Assembly: GCF_000285535.1 (NCBI RefSeq)
Contig: NZ_HE610989.1
Location: forward strand, 1 to 63,730
DNA: 63,730 nt
Source of the DNA: Bacillus timonensis
Lineage (GTDB): Bacteria > Bacillota > Bacilli > Bacillales > Bacillaceae_L
Reading direction: 5' to 3'
Positions 34,781 through 43,115 of this stretch are shown piece after piece. Position 1 is the first letter of the stretch. Every line of letters begins with the position of its first letter. Below the pieces are notes generated by a model that saw nothing but the letters and a program-made list of their open reading frames with translations, did no database searches and was not told the DNA's origin. A program made the translations under genes and the position numbers.

Positions 34781-35647
34781 ATGGATATTAAACAACTAAA
34801 ATATTTTATAGCGATTGCTGAGGAGAAGAATATAACGGCCGCGGCAACCCGGTTACACATGTCTCAACCTCCACTTAGCATGCAACTAAAACAATTAGAA
34901 GAAGAGCTCGATGTCAAATTATTTGAGCGTAATGGCAAGAAAATGGAGTTAACCGACAAAGGTGAGATACTCTATCAAAGAGCATTGCGTCTTGTGAACA
35001 GTGTAGAAGAAATTAAAAATGAAATACAGGAAACGGAAGAAGGGACAAAAGGTGTACTTGCAGTGGGGATTAACACTTTATCTGTTTCTGGGTTTTCGGA
35101 TATGCTTCAATCCTTCCATAAAAAATATCCGCTTGTAACGTTGAAAGTTGTTCAAAATGACTCATTTTATCTAGCAGAGATGGTAAAATCAAGAGCGATT
35201 GAAATGGCATTTGTACGCCTCCCACTTGAACATCGAGGTTTCGTTTATCAGCATCTTATTAGTGAACCTTTTGTGTTTGTGAACAACAAGGAAACAGACA
35301 TAATGTCACTAGAAGAGATTTCAAACATACCACTCATTATTCCAAGTACGGAAGGCTTAGGTAGCTATAATATTATTCATGAGGCATTTTCAAGGGAAAA
35401 GCTTCATTTTAAACGTATTGCAGAGTGCTCAGATATGCATGTTCTCATGGAAATGGTGAAAGGAGGGATGGGCGCAACAATTGTGCCTACGTCTGTTTTG
35501 GATGTCTATGGTGACAGCAACCTATACTCCGCACCGATTAAAGATGCCAACTTGATCTCTTCTTTAGGAGTCATTTGGCTTGAGCATCATTATGTCTCAA
35601 CACCGGCTAAAAATTTTATCGAGTTGGTAAAAGAGAAGCTTTCTTGA
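34781..35647 (+). CDS. LysR-family transcriptional regulator
   Basis: About 288 residues: a winged helix (DIKQLKYFIAIAEEKNITAA, then MSQPPLSMQLKQLEEEL) and an effector domain. It resembles the BsdA/YclA branch. Divergent from the purine permease, which is its most likely target. The ATG at 34781 is six bases from AGGTG; ATG 34778 and GTG 34772 are alternatives. Confidence 0.88.
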   Translation: MDIKQLKYFIAIAEEKNITAAATRLHMSQPPLSMQLKQLEEELDVKLFERNGKKMELTDKGEILYQRALRLVNSVEEIKNEIQETEEGTKGVLAVGINTLSVSGFSDMLQSFHKKYPLVTLKVVQNDSFYLAEMVKSRAIEMAFVRLPLEHRGFVYQHLISEPFVFVNNKETDIMSLEEISNIPLIIPSTEGLGSYNIIHEAFSREKLHFKRIAECSDMHVLMEMVKGGMGATIVPTSVLDVYGDSNLYSAPIKDANLISSLGVIWLEHHYVSTPAKNFIELVKEKLS

Positions 35648-35850
35648 AAATATGGGTACGAATGAGGTACAGTCTCCATTAATTTTCATTCCAGCTTGTA
35701 CCTCTAAATCCTCCTCGTGGCAAAACCTCAGGCACTTTTAACCCTACTATGCTAAACCATCCTTATCGTACTTACATTCATGGATTTTCCATCCAAGCGT
35801 GTGTCACAATAGGCAAAAGTGCCCAGTCTCTCATTCTTACAAAACTACAT

Positions 35851-35883
35851 AAAAAAGCAGCCCTACATCTGTAGGACTGCTTT
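35851..35883 (-). terminator. Terminator of the cold-shock gene
   Basis: AAAGCAG-rich stem (AAAGCAGTCCTACA with TGTAGGGCTGCTTT as read on the minus strand) followed by six T. Confidence 0.88.
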
Positions 35884-35905
35884 CCGCTCTCATTTATATG
35901 TTAAA

Positions 35906-36106
35906 TTATAATTTAACTACGTTAGATGCTTGAGGTCCACGGTTACCTTCAACGATTTCGAAAGAAACTTCTTGACCTTCTTCTAAAGTTTTAAAACCTT
36001 CGCCTTGGATTGCTGAGAAGTGTACGAAAACATCGTCTCCACCTTGAACTTCGATGAAACCGAATCCTTTTTCGCTGTTAAACCATTTTACTTTACCATT
36101 TTGCAT
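35906..36106 (-). CDS. Cold-shock protein (CspB-like)
   Basis: A 66-residue single-stranded nucleic-acid-binding OB-fold protein: [20 protein letters not shown] carries RNP1 (KGFGFIEV) and VFVHFSAI is RNP2. It acts as an RNA chaperone. The gene is monocistronic with AGGAGG before the start. The 250-bp upstream gap is AT-rich and could contain the long structured leader usual for csp mRNAs, though I could not define it. Confidence 0.95.
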   Translation of the reverse strand: MQNGKVKWFNSEKGFGFIEVQGGDDVFVHFSAIQGEGFKTLEEGQEVSFEIVEGNRGPQASNVVKL

Positions 36107-36357
36107 GAAATATGCCTCCTAAAATGAACACACAAACCAATTGTGCATTTGAAAAATTAACCATTGTACACTTACATAAATCTAAAACAAATTCACATAT
36201 AACTTCAGAAGAATAGCCGAAATTAACGTTCTTTCTTTTCTTTAAACTTATATAACGCAACAAAATGGTCTATTTCATCATATCACTGCAGATTACCATA
36301 GTCAACCAACAAATTTTAAAATAGTTATTTTATCACAAAAGTTGTATATACACCAAT

Positions 36358-37320
36358 TTAATTGAAAAGTTTCACATATTCCCCATAGCCTTCTTTTTCT
36401 AAATCCTCTTTTGGAATGAAACGAAGTGCTGCAGAGTTTATACAAAAACGCATCCGTGTTGGACCTGGTCCATCATAAAATAAATGCCCTAAATGGGAGT
36501 CAGCTGTATTACTTCTCACTTCAGTGCGAATCATACCATGTGACGTATCTAGCTCTTCGACGATTTCCTTTGTATCAATTGCCTTTGTAAAACTTGGCCA
36601 GCCACAGCCTGCATCATATTGGTCCAACGAACTAAATAACGGTTTACCTGAAACAATATCAACATAAATACCTTCTTTTGAATTGTTCCAAAACTCATTT
36701 CGAAACGGTGGCTCAGTCCCTTGCTCTTGTGTCACATAATACTGCATATCTGTCAGACTTTTCTTAGCTTCTTCGTATTCTTTCGCAGCCCAATGTTTTC
36801 TGATAAATTTATCCCTACCAGAGCCTGTTCGATAGCGGTTATAGTGTTCAGGTTTCTTTTTATAATAGTCTTGATGATATTCCTCCGCACGATAAAATTC
36901 CTTCGCAGGAAGAATCGGTGTCACGATTGGTTTTGAGAAAATTCCACTTTCGGCTAATTTTTGTTTTGATTCCTCAGCAATTTTTTTCTGTTCCTCTGTG
37001 TGGTAGAAAATAGCTGTACGATATGAGTCTCCACGATCATAAAATTGTCCGCCGGTATCTGTTGGATCAATTTGCTGCCAAAAAGTTTCTACTATTTTCT
37101 CATAAGGGAAAACGTCTGGATTATATGTAATTTGCACTGCTTCATAATGTCCTGTCGTATCGGAACAAACCTCTTCATACGTAGGGTTTTCCTTCGTTCC
37201 ACCTGTATATCCAGATACAACTTCAATGATTCCTGGCAATGTATCAAATGGTTTAACCATACACCAGAAGCAGCCACCCGCAAAGGTTGCTTTTTCGACT
37301 TTTTCATGTGTATTTTCCAT
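36358..37320 (-). CDS. msrAB: Bifunctional methionine sulfoxide reductase MsrA-MsrB
   Basis: 320 residues. MsrA domain (about 1-160) with catalytic Cys in [11 protein letters not shown] near 17 and YHQDYY. MsrB domain (about 175-315) with GCGWPSF near 240 and the catalytic Cys in [13 protein letters not shown] near 292. Together they repair both stereoisomers of oxidised Met. The MsrB part lacks the two CxxC pairs that bind structural zinc ([14 protein letters not shown] where zinc forms have CRxC), so it belongs to the zinc-free subgroup. AGGAAGAGGG precedes the start. Confidence 0.93.
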   Translation of the reverse strand: MENTHEKVEKATFAGGCFWCMVKPFDTLPGIIEVVSGYTGGTKENPTYEEVCSDTTGHYEAVQITYNPDVFPYEKIVETFWQQIDPTDTGGQFYDRGDSYRTAIFYHTEEQKKIAEESKQKLAESGIFSKPIVTPILPAKEFYRAEEYHQDYYKKKPEHYNRYRTGSGRDKFIRKHWAAKEYEEAKKSLTDMQYYVTQEQGTEPPFRNEFWNNSKEGIYVDIVSGKPLFSSLDQYDAGCGWPSFTKAIDTKEIVEELDTSHGMIRTEVRSNTADSHLGHLFYDGPGPTRMRFCINSAALRFIPKEDLEKEGYGEYVKLFN

Positions 37321-37439
37321 ATGCCCTCTTCCTTTCTCTTTTTGCTTTCTTTCATTATATCACTTCTACTGTTCGTACAAAAAAATACGCTCATATAAAT
37401 TCGGCAAACAGGAGAAAGTAAAAAATAGGAGGTGTAAGA

Positions 37440-37685
37440 ATGAGTAGTCCTTATTTATGTCCTAATTGTAAAACGAACCGTTCCAGATTTAATATTATTG
37501 AACAAGTGCCAAAATCCGTTAAAATGGACCCGCAAAGTGGTGAAGTCGTGGAAGAATACACAGCAAACCTTGACCCCTTCCATGTCCCTTACCGTGGCCC
37601 AGAAATCAAAGTTCAATGCGGCGTCTGTGGCCTCATCGAAGACGAACAATCTTTTATAAAACGAGCCCAAAACTTCAAAGGGTAA
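37440..37685 (+). CDS. Small zinc-ribbon protein, function unknown
   Basis: 81 residues with two knuckles, [11 protein letters not shown] near 7-17 and CGVCG near 60, likely to bind one zinc ion. The middle is hydrophilic. It does not match a family I can name. A strong site (TAGGAGGTG) supports the start. It is divergent from msrAB, and the neighbouring sequence to the right is an inverted repeat (37721-37822). Confidence 0.65.
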   Translation: MSSPYLCPNCKTNRSRFNIIEQVPKSVKMDPQSGEVVEEYTANLDPFHVPYRGPEIKVQCGVCGLIEDEQSFIKRAQNFKG

Positions 37686-37720
37686 AACGGTCACGGGCGC
37701 CATAGGCGGCACGGGGCCAC

Positions 37721-37822
37721 GGGGACGGTTCTTGTGGTTCCATCAGACTTCCGAAAACAAACAAAGGGACAGCCCTTGGATTCCAGTTATGACTGGACCA
37801 AGAGAACCGTCCCTATGGTTCC
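37721..37822. repeat. Inverted pair of AACCGTCCC repeats
   Basis: GGGACGGTTCT (37722-37732) pairs with AGAACCGTCCC (37803-37813), with further imperfect pairing inward (GTGGTTCCA with TGGACCA). Single copies of the same motif occur at 41301-41327 and 41865-41891. The unit lies between a zinc-ribbon gene and the 3' end of the acyltransferase gene, and could fold as a transcript end for the latter. Confidence 0.7.
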
Positions 37823-38839
37823 TTAATAGCTTTCTTGTTTTGTTCTAAAGAATCTTTTGATGATGGAGATTCGTAGTTCGATTATTGGCTGGGTAATTGC
37901 TCTGATTGTTTTGGTTGATAACAGCAATGTTAACAGTAAGGATGCCGCTATTAAGATGGCAAAGTTGCCTGAATCATTGATTGTGTCGAGCCATTCGCTG
38001 TTTCGGAAATACTTGATAACAAAGCCGTGCAATAGGTAGACATACAATGTATTTGTTCCCCAGCTTGTGAAGAAATATTGTTTTTTCGGTAAAATCGAGA
38101 AAAATGCAACTGTCATCAAAATCGAAACAAAGTAGACTGCTAATCTTATGAGTCCACCAAGGTTCTCCTGAGACAATGTTTCATACGATTTTGACCCTAA
38201 CAACCAACCAGTGTTGAATTCGGGCACAAAATAATACCCGATTAATATTGCAGCAAGTACGATTACTGAACCTACCTGCACTGCTGGACGCTTCAACGCT
38301 GTAAAATGTTCTTTTTTACAATAGAAACCTAATAAGAACAATGGGAAAAAGACAAATGTCCGCGATAAACTTAAATAATTTTCCACGAATGGGATATACC
38401 CAACACCTACCCCCACTAATACAGCCAATGATAACGACCACTTCATCGGTAACTTTGTATAAGCATATAACATCACGTTCCAGCAAAATAAACTAATTAA
38501 AAACCAAAGCGACCACTGCGGATTAAATGGTTGGAATAACAGTGCTTCACCATTATATAAGAAATAATAGTAAATGGTGTAAATCACCTGAAAAATCAAA
38601 TATGGTATTAACAGCTTTTTCGCTGTCTTTTTAATGTACCCTTCTTTCCTAAATCCCTTTGCAAAATACCCTGACACTAATATGAATGCAGGCATATGAA
38701 AGGAATACACGAAGTGGTAAATTGTCATGATGATTTTATGATCATCAGTAAAAGGCTGAATAAAATGTCCAAAGACAACAAGGAATATTAGGAAAAACTT
38801 CGCGTTATCAAAATAATATTCTCGCTTAGTAGCCATCAT
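37823..38839 (-). CDS. Acyltransferase-3 family membrane protein (fucose-4-O-acetylase-like)
   Basis: A 338-residue protein with about ten helices: KREYYFDNAKFFLIFLVVFGHF with the catalytic His near 25, FHMPAFILVSGYFAK and YLIFQVIYTIYYY. The order matches acyltransferase-3 proteins that O-acetylate cell-surface glycans (YkrP/YfiQ group in Bacillus). GGAGG precedes a double ATG. No linked polysaccharide genes, so the acceptor is unknown. Confidence 0.87.
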   Translation of the reverse strand: MMATKREYYFDNAKFFLIFLVVFGHFIQPFTDDHKIIMTIYHFVYSFHMPAFILVSGYFAKGFRKEGYIKKTAKKLLIPYLIFQVIYTIYYYFLYNGEALLFQPFNPQWSLWFLISLFCWNVMLYAYTKLPMKWSLSLAVLVGVGVGYIPFVENYLSLSRTFVFFPLFLLGFYCKKEHFTALKRPAVQVGSVIVLAAILIGYYFVPEFNTGWLLGSKSYETLSQENLGGLIRLAVYFVSILMTVAFFSILPKKQYFFTSWGTNTLYVYLLHGFVIKYFRNSEWLDTINDSGNFAILIAASLLLTLLLSTKTIRAITQPIIELRISIIKRFFRTKQESY

Positions 38840-39059
38840 AAAACCTCCAGACTATTGTTATTGTATTATAGCATCAGCAAGAGGTAGTTTATGCAATTGT
38901 CTTTGATTTGTAAATGGCTTTTTAACTAAAGAGAACTATTTGTAATTATACTGAAAAATCTTAACCTAATTGAAACAAACCTTACCGGACCATTTCCCTG
39001 TGATTCTAATCATCTTTTCTATCTCTCGCGCGTTTTATAATGAAGTTGAGGTGATGGAA

Positions 39060-39317
39060 ATGGCAAAGGATTGGTCGATTGATCTGGAACAAGGGGATTA
39101 TCAGCATAACCGAGCTTTAGTGATTGAAGATGGGTTGAAGGCAATTGAGGAAACGGAAAGTGGCTGCTATGTCAATCTAGTGACACCCGCAAATTTTGGA
39201 AATCCCTCTCATTATCTTGCAGAAGCCTTAAGTCAGAAATACAAATCGGGTTTTTCCTTTAAATTCATTGATCTATGTGGGTGTGGTGGCTATGTTTTTC
39301 GCGTCTGGAAAAAATAA
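39060..39317 (+). CDS. CGCGG-motif small protein, candidate rSAM-modified RiPP precursor
   Basis: 85 residues: an acidic N-terminal part (MAKDWSIDLEQGDYQHNRAL), a middle helix region, then the cysteine/glycine motif near the end (FKFIDLCGCGGYVFRVWKK). I recall a family described as CGCGG-type putative radical-SAM-modified RiPPs in Bacillus and haloarchaea, and this protein fits in length and motif. No radical-SAM gene lies in this window, so any maturase would be encoded elsewhere. The start at 39060 is six bases from TTGAGGTG. It overlaps the next frame by 26 bp. Confidence 0.6.
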   Translation: MAKDWSIDLEQGDYQHNRALVIEDGLKAIEETESGCYVNLVTPANFGNPSHYLAEALSQKYKSGFSFKFIDLCGCGGYVFRVWKK

Positions 39318-39582
39318 AGAAGCGTTTGAGAAGCTATTTCAGTACGGGAACCAACAGGTTGTTTTGAATTGGTATGAGGATGAGCTTTTAATTGGACGGG
39401 ATGGGTTCTTTTTCACTCATTTGTTAATCGAGAACGGCTCACTAATTTTTCGTAAGGGCAATAAGGAAAAACAAACAATCCTACTAGTAACCTACAAATC
39501 GTTTGAAATTGTCCCCGATTTTCGTGATTTTTATCAATTAACAAACGAAACAGAACTCTTACAAATTTACTTTCCACATTAA
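39292..39582 (+). CDS. Protein of unknown function overlapping the CGCGG gene
   Basis: 96 residues from ATG 39292, which lies inside the 3' end of the CGCGG gene and is preceded by GTGGTGG. The sequence (NKEAFEKLFQYGNQQVVLNW, YEDELLIGRDGFFFTHLLIE) reads as a compact alpha/beta protein. I recognise no family. The overlap suggests coupled translation. An alternative is that one base too many in the A6 run at the junction splits a single longer gene, since removing one A would fuse the two frames. Confidence 0.55.
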   Translation: MFFASGKNKEAFEKLFQYGNQQVVLNWYEDELLIGRDGFFFTHLLIENGSLIFRKGNKEKQTILLVTYKSFEIVPDFRDFYQLTNETELLQIYFPH

Positions 39583-39851
39583 ACAATACTCAGAGCCACT
39601 GAGTATTTCTTTTATGTATTAGCATTTCCTCCCACTACTCCACCCTTCTAAAATATGTTTTTGGCGTAATTACGAAAGTAATCAATAGGGCTACTTCACT
39701 TACAAAAAAATCCAATTGAATAAAAAGGGATAACTTTACCGGCATTCAAATATTTCACAATCCGAAAGTTTCGTTAATGAAAATAAACTTCAATTGTGGT
39801 ACTATAACTCTATCATTAAAAGATTACTATTCGTAGGAGATGGAAAAAATC

Positions 39852-41063
39852 ATGCCGACTTGGCAACGAAATTTATGGGTTCTTTGGATTGGTGTCTTTT
39901 TCACAGCTTCCGGATTTTCAATGGTTATCCCATTTTTGCCGATTTTTTTACTAGAAATCGGTGTCCATGACCATACGGAATTATGGTCAGGGCTAATCTA
40001 TGGGGCCGCCTTTTTTGCAGGAGCATTTGCGACACCGTTTTGGGGAAGAGTTGCCGACAAATACGGACGTAAACCAATGATTGTACGGGCAGGATTTGCC
40101 CTTTTTCTTGTTTACACGTTAATGGCATTCGTCACCAACCCTTATCAGATTTTAGGTTTACGGGTTATGCAAGGTTTACTAAGTGGATTTATACCTGGTT
40201 CCATTGCTCTTGTAGGTACGAACACACCAACGAAAAAAGTGGGTTATGCGCTATCGTTGATTTCATCTGCAGCTGCAACAGGTATGATTTTAGGTCCGCT
40301 TCTAGGTGGTGGAATGGCTGAGCTTTGGGGAAATCGCTGGGCCTTTGCAAGTGCCGGGATTATCGTATTCTTTGCAACCATTTTAATCATCTTTTTCGTA
40401 AAAGAGGAAAATTTCAAAGCAAACAAGGAAAAAGGCTCCGTTATCAAGGACTTTAGCATAGCGATAAGCAACCGCCCTTTCTTGCTTGTATTAATACTAA
40501 CTCTAATGGTCAGTTGCTCTACAATGATTATTGACCCTATTCTTCCATTGTACATTTCTGACATTGCGAGTCACACAAGCTATGTGACATTACTAACTGG
40601 TTTTGTAATTTCCTTACCAGGTCTTGCAAGTGCACTGTTTGCACCTGTATGGGGAAAATGGGCAGATAAAGTTGGCTTCCAGCGTGTCTTATTCATCGGA
40701 CTTTTAGGGGCTGGAATTGGAACATTGGCTCAAATTGTTTTTACTCATATCTGGGGATTCTCATTAATTCGATTTGTATATGGAATTTTCTTCTGTGCGG
40801 TATTCCCTGCTTTGAATGGGCTTGTTGTCAAATCAACGCCAGAAGATTTCCGCGGAAGAGCGTTCAGCTTAAACCAAACAGCCAATCAAATTGGTGGTAT
40901 GATTGGTCCCCTTTTAGGTGGATTACTCGGTGGAGTTTTTCCCACACAAGTTCTCTTCACCGTTACAGGAATTTTGCTATTAGTTGCAATGGCTACATCT
41001 TATCTAAATGATGACCAGAAGAAACAGACTTTGAAACGTGAAGTACTTGTGAAAAATAAATAA
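39852..41063 (+). CDS. MFS multidrug efflux transporter (DHA1, MdtG/YitG type)
   Basis: 403 residues with 12 helices. MFS motif A is WGRVADKYGRKPMI near 62, with the antiporter motif C region in GMILGPLLGGGMAELWG near 138. The second half repeats motif A as WGKWADKVGF. The family exports drugs and other hydrophobic compounds with proton antiport. Two in-frame ATGs exist: 39840 abuts the TAGGAG site, 39852 is 12 bases from it. Monocistronic with a strong terminator. Confidence 0.85.
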   Translation: MPTWQRNLWVLWIGVFFTASGFSMVIPFLPIFLLEIGVHDHTELWSGLIYGAAFFAGAFATPFWGRVADKYGRKPMIVRAGFALFLVYTLMAFVTNPYQILGLRVMQGLLSGFIPGSIALVGTNTPTKKVGYALSLISSAAATGMILGPLLGGGMAELWGNRWAFASAGIIVFFATILIIFFVKEENFKANKEKGSVIKDFSIAISNRPFLLVLILTLMVSCSTMIIDPILPLYISDIASHTSYVTLLTGFVISLPGLASALFAPVWGKWADKVGFQRVLFIGLLGAGIGTLAQIVFTHIWGFSLIRFVYGIFFCAVFPALNGLVVKSTPEDFRGRAFSLNQTANQIGGMIGPLLGGLLGGVFPTQVLFTVTGILLLVAMATSYLNDDQKKQTLKREVLVKNK

Positions 41064-41070
41064 ACGAGGA

Positions 41071-41107
41071 GACGCTAGGCAGATGAAAACTGCCTAGCGT
41101 CTTTTTA
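41071..41107 (+). terminator. Terminator of the MFS gene
   Basis: A perfect 12-bp stem GACGCTAGGCAG/CTGCCTAGCGTC followed by five T. Confidence 0.93.
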
Positions 41108-41130
41108 TGCCACTTGAAGATGGCCAACTC

Positions 41131-41276
41131 CTAGTTGTTCCAACTCTGAGCTTTTGCTTCATCAAGTATAGATTCTGCTTGTTGTTTTGATTCGTCGTCT
41201 AGATTTGCAAACATTTCTCCATTACAATCTTTTTTGGTTCTTCTACTCCAAGTATTGCTAATTGAATGTAGTTCAT
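41131..41276 (-). pseudogene. Small frameshifted open frame, family unknown
   Basis: From ATG 41276 the frame reads MNYIQLAILGVEEPKK; from the same point the alternative frame reads DCNGEMFANLDDESKQQ, then AESILDEAKAQSWNN and a stop at 41131. One extra A in the A6 run (plus-strand T6, 41230-41235) would join them into a 48-residue protein. There is no clear ribosome site, so this may be the tail of a decayed gene. It is the same kind of defect as at 4835, 45322 and 55794. Confidence 0.4.
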
Positions 41277-41300
41277 AAGCGTACAAATTTTTCAGTCAAT

Positions 41301-41327
41301 GAACCGGGAGAACCGTCCCCTTGGTTC
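41301..41327. repeat. 27-bp GAACC...GGTTC palindromic repeat, copy at the 3' end of the 41326 gene
   Basis: Starts GAACCGGGAGAACCGTCCCC and ends TTGGTTC. Its last bases form part of the stop codon of the minus-strand gene. A second copy in the same orientation lies at 41865-41891, on the other side of the gene. Confidence 0.75.
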
Positions 41328-41742
41328 ACTTAAATGGCAATCCATCTAAATTGTTGTTTGGAACTCCCGTTTCTATATAGCTTCTGACCAATTTCCATTC
41401 ACCATCTGCTGACTTTTTAAAGGTATCAAAAAATAGATTTGAAGTAGCTAAAGGCTTACCATCAATGACAATCATTGCAGTCAAAACAGCCATGACTTCA
41501 TTGTTGCGTAAACAAATGGTACCTAATTCAGACAAACGCCATTGTGCATGATTTTCCTTTACAAACTTGAAACCTTGTTCCCAACCCTGTATCGATTCCT
41601 CATAACCAAAGTCCACTATTTCATTACTTGCGATTTCTCTTGCCTGATAATCAATTGATAATATCTCCTGTATTTCATTTAATGAAGATGACTCCCATGC
41701 CTTCATAAAACGATCAAGAAAAATGCGAAAAGATTGCTCCAT
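41326..41742 (-). CDS. SnoaL/DUF4440-like (NTF2-fold) protein
   Basis: 138 residues: helix FRIFLDRFMKAWESSSLNEI, IQGWEQGFKFV, then strands ending SADGEWKLVRSYIETG. This is the pattern of NTF2-like ketosteroid-isomerase-fold proteins with unassigned activity. The gene is bracketed by two direct copies of a 27-bp palindromic repeat (41301-41327 and 41865-41891). A hairpin with terminator shape (41813-41844) lies upstream, so the gene may have arrived as a small unit. AGGAGG precedes the start. Confidence 0.75.
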   Translation of the reverse strand: MEQSFRIFLDRFMKAWESSSLNEIQEILSIDYQAREIASNEIVDFGYEESIQGWEQGFKFVKENHAQWRLSELGTICLRNNEVMAVLTAMIVIDGKPLATSNLFFDTFKKSADGEWKLVRSYIETGVPNNNLDGLPFK

Positions 41743-41812
41743 TTAAGGACCTCCTAAAAAATAATTTTTATATTTGTTCTATAAAAATAAGGGAATCCCT
41801 CCTATTTTCCAA

Positions 41813-41844
41813 TAAAAAAACGCTGCTCTATAGATCAGCGCTTC
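41813..41844 (-). terminator. Hairpin upstream of the SnoaL-like gene
   Basis: CGCTG/CAGCG stem with ATCTATAGAG inside, followed by T-run on the minus strand. It lies upstream of the gene start at 41742, so it is either an attenuator or an orphan terminator. Confidence 0.5.
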
Positions 41845-41864
41845 GAAAAGTTTTACAAAACAAT

Positions 41865-41891
41865 GAACCAGTGGAACCGTCCCCATGGTTC
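41865..41891. repeat. 27-bp GAACC...GGTTC palindromic repeat, upstream copy
   Basis: Starts GAACCAGTGGAACCGTCCCC and ends ATGGTTC. It differs from the copy at 41301 mainly in the inner positions GGGA versus AGTG. Confidence 0.75.
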
Positions 41892-41950
41892 CTCTAACCA
41901 TTAAGTGGTATTATAGATTAGTACTTTATTAGTTTACAAAGGTGATTATA

Positions 41951-43030
41951 TTGTTTTTATTATGGACACTTTTTATTTTTATCGGTATCTTCTACATAAA
42001 ATATTCGAATCTTTACGTGAAAACATCTACTCTGGCCGCAGTAATGGCGATTGGTATATTGACAAGAGGGGTTCTTTTGAACTATTTCACAACAGGCTTT
42101 TATCTGTATGGAGAAATTTTAGTGATGATCAATATTACACTTTGGTTATCCTTTCTATTTTCGTTAGGCATGGCCATTTGGAAAGGAAAATTCAGGGAGC
42201 TTCATATAAAGAATCCAGTCAATCGATTTGGGATAGGAACTTGGGTAGCCGCTTCTTCCATATGTGGTATTTTACTCTATATTTTTAACGACTGGTTTGT
42301 GCCTGCAATGGTTATTTCAATTGTAAATTTTGGATTATGGCTTTTTTATATTGTCATTTCGGTATTTGCATTTTATGAAATTCATAAAAACGATGCCTAT
42401 CATAAGGTGCACGGGATACTTTTACTTACCACTGTTAGCACACAGTCTATGATCCTTTTAATAAACACCATATATCCAAATGTTCCGATTTACTTAAATA
42501 CATGTCTCCTTCTGATTGGTTTCCTTTTCTATGCTACTGGGGTTTACTTTATAGGTAAAAGATACATCAGAAAAAGCTGGTCAATCCAGGATGACTGGAA
42601 TAATACAAACTGTATCTTACATGGGGCTTTATCCATTTCGGGAATTGCCTGTATCGTGTCTGGAACAGTAAATTCTACTGTTATCGCCATACTTTGGATT
42701 CTTGTATTAGTCATTTACTTAATTGTGGAGATGATTGAGGTAATCAGACTATACACCCGAATCAAACACCTAGGTATAAAAAAGGGAATTCTTATTTATG
42801 ATGTCACCCAATGGAGCCGTATTTTTACCTTTGCCATGTTTGATACATTCACTTTCCGACTTCAAACAGATATTGCAGTTATTTCACATATCCGTCATTT
42901 TGTCTTATCTTTTGGGATTTGGGTAATTTTAACGCTCATTGTGATTGAGGTTCTTCTAAGTATGAGACATATGTTGCGACTACATCAGACAATTACCTAC
43001 AAAAACCAAACTAATGATGTCTCAGTTTAA
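41951..43030 (+). CDS. Polytopic membrane protein of unknown function
   Basis: About 359 residues with roughly ten hydrophobic helices and little soluble sequence. An amphipathic, charged C-terminal segment (TYKNQTNDVSV) ends it. I recognise no transporter signature. The TTG at 41951 is six bases from AAAGGTG and is preferred; an in-frame GTG at 41942 overlaps that site. It lies 85 bp before the DUF1906 gene on the same strand and could be cotranscribed with it. Confidence 0.6.
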   Translation: MFLLWTLFIFIGIFYIKYSNLYVKTSTLAAVMAIGILTRGVLLNYFTTGFYLYGEILVMINITLWLSFLFSLGMAIWKGKFRELHIKNPVNRFGIGTWVAASSICGILLYIFNDWFVPAMVISIVNFGLWLFYIVISVFAFYEIHKNDAYHKVHGILLLTTVSTQSMILLINTIYPNVPIYLNTCLLLIGFLFYATGVYFIGKRYIRKSWSIQDDWNNTNCILHGALSISGIACIVSGTVNSTVIAILWILVLVIYLIVEMIEVIRLYTRIKHLGIKKGILIYDVTQWSRIFTFAMFDTFTFRLQTDIAVISHIRHFVLSFGIWVILTLIVIEVLLSMRHMLRLHQTITYKNQTNDVSV

Positions 43031-43115
43031 AATGAGCAGGTAGCTTACAAATACATCCCAAACCCACACCGCACATGCACTCCTCACATATGATACATAG
43101 ATGTGAGGTGATGAA

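Noticed and set aside
37440-37712. Minus-strand frame opposite the zinc-ribbon gene
   Set aside because: It is a shadow of the plus-strand gene, which has a strong ribosome site and zinc-binding cysteines.
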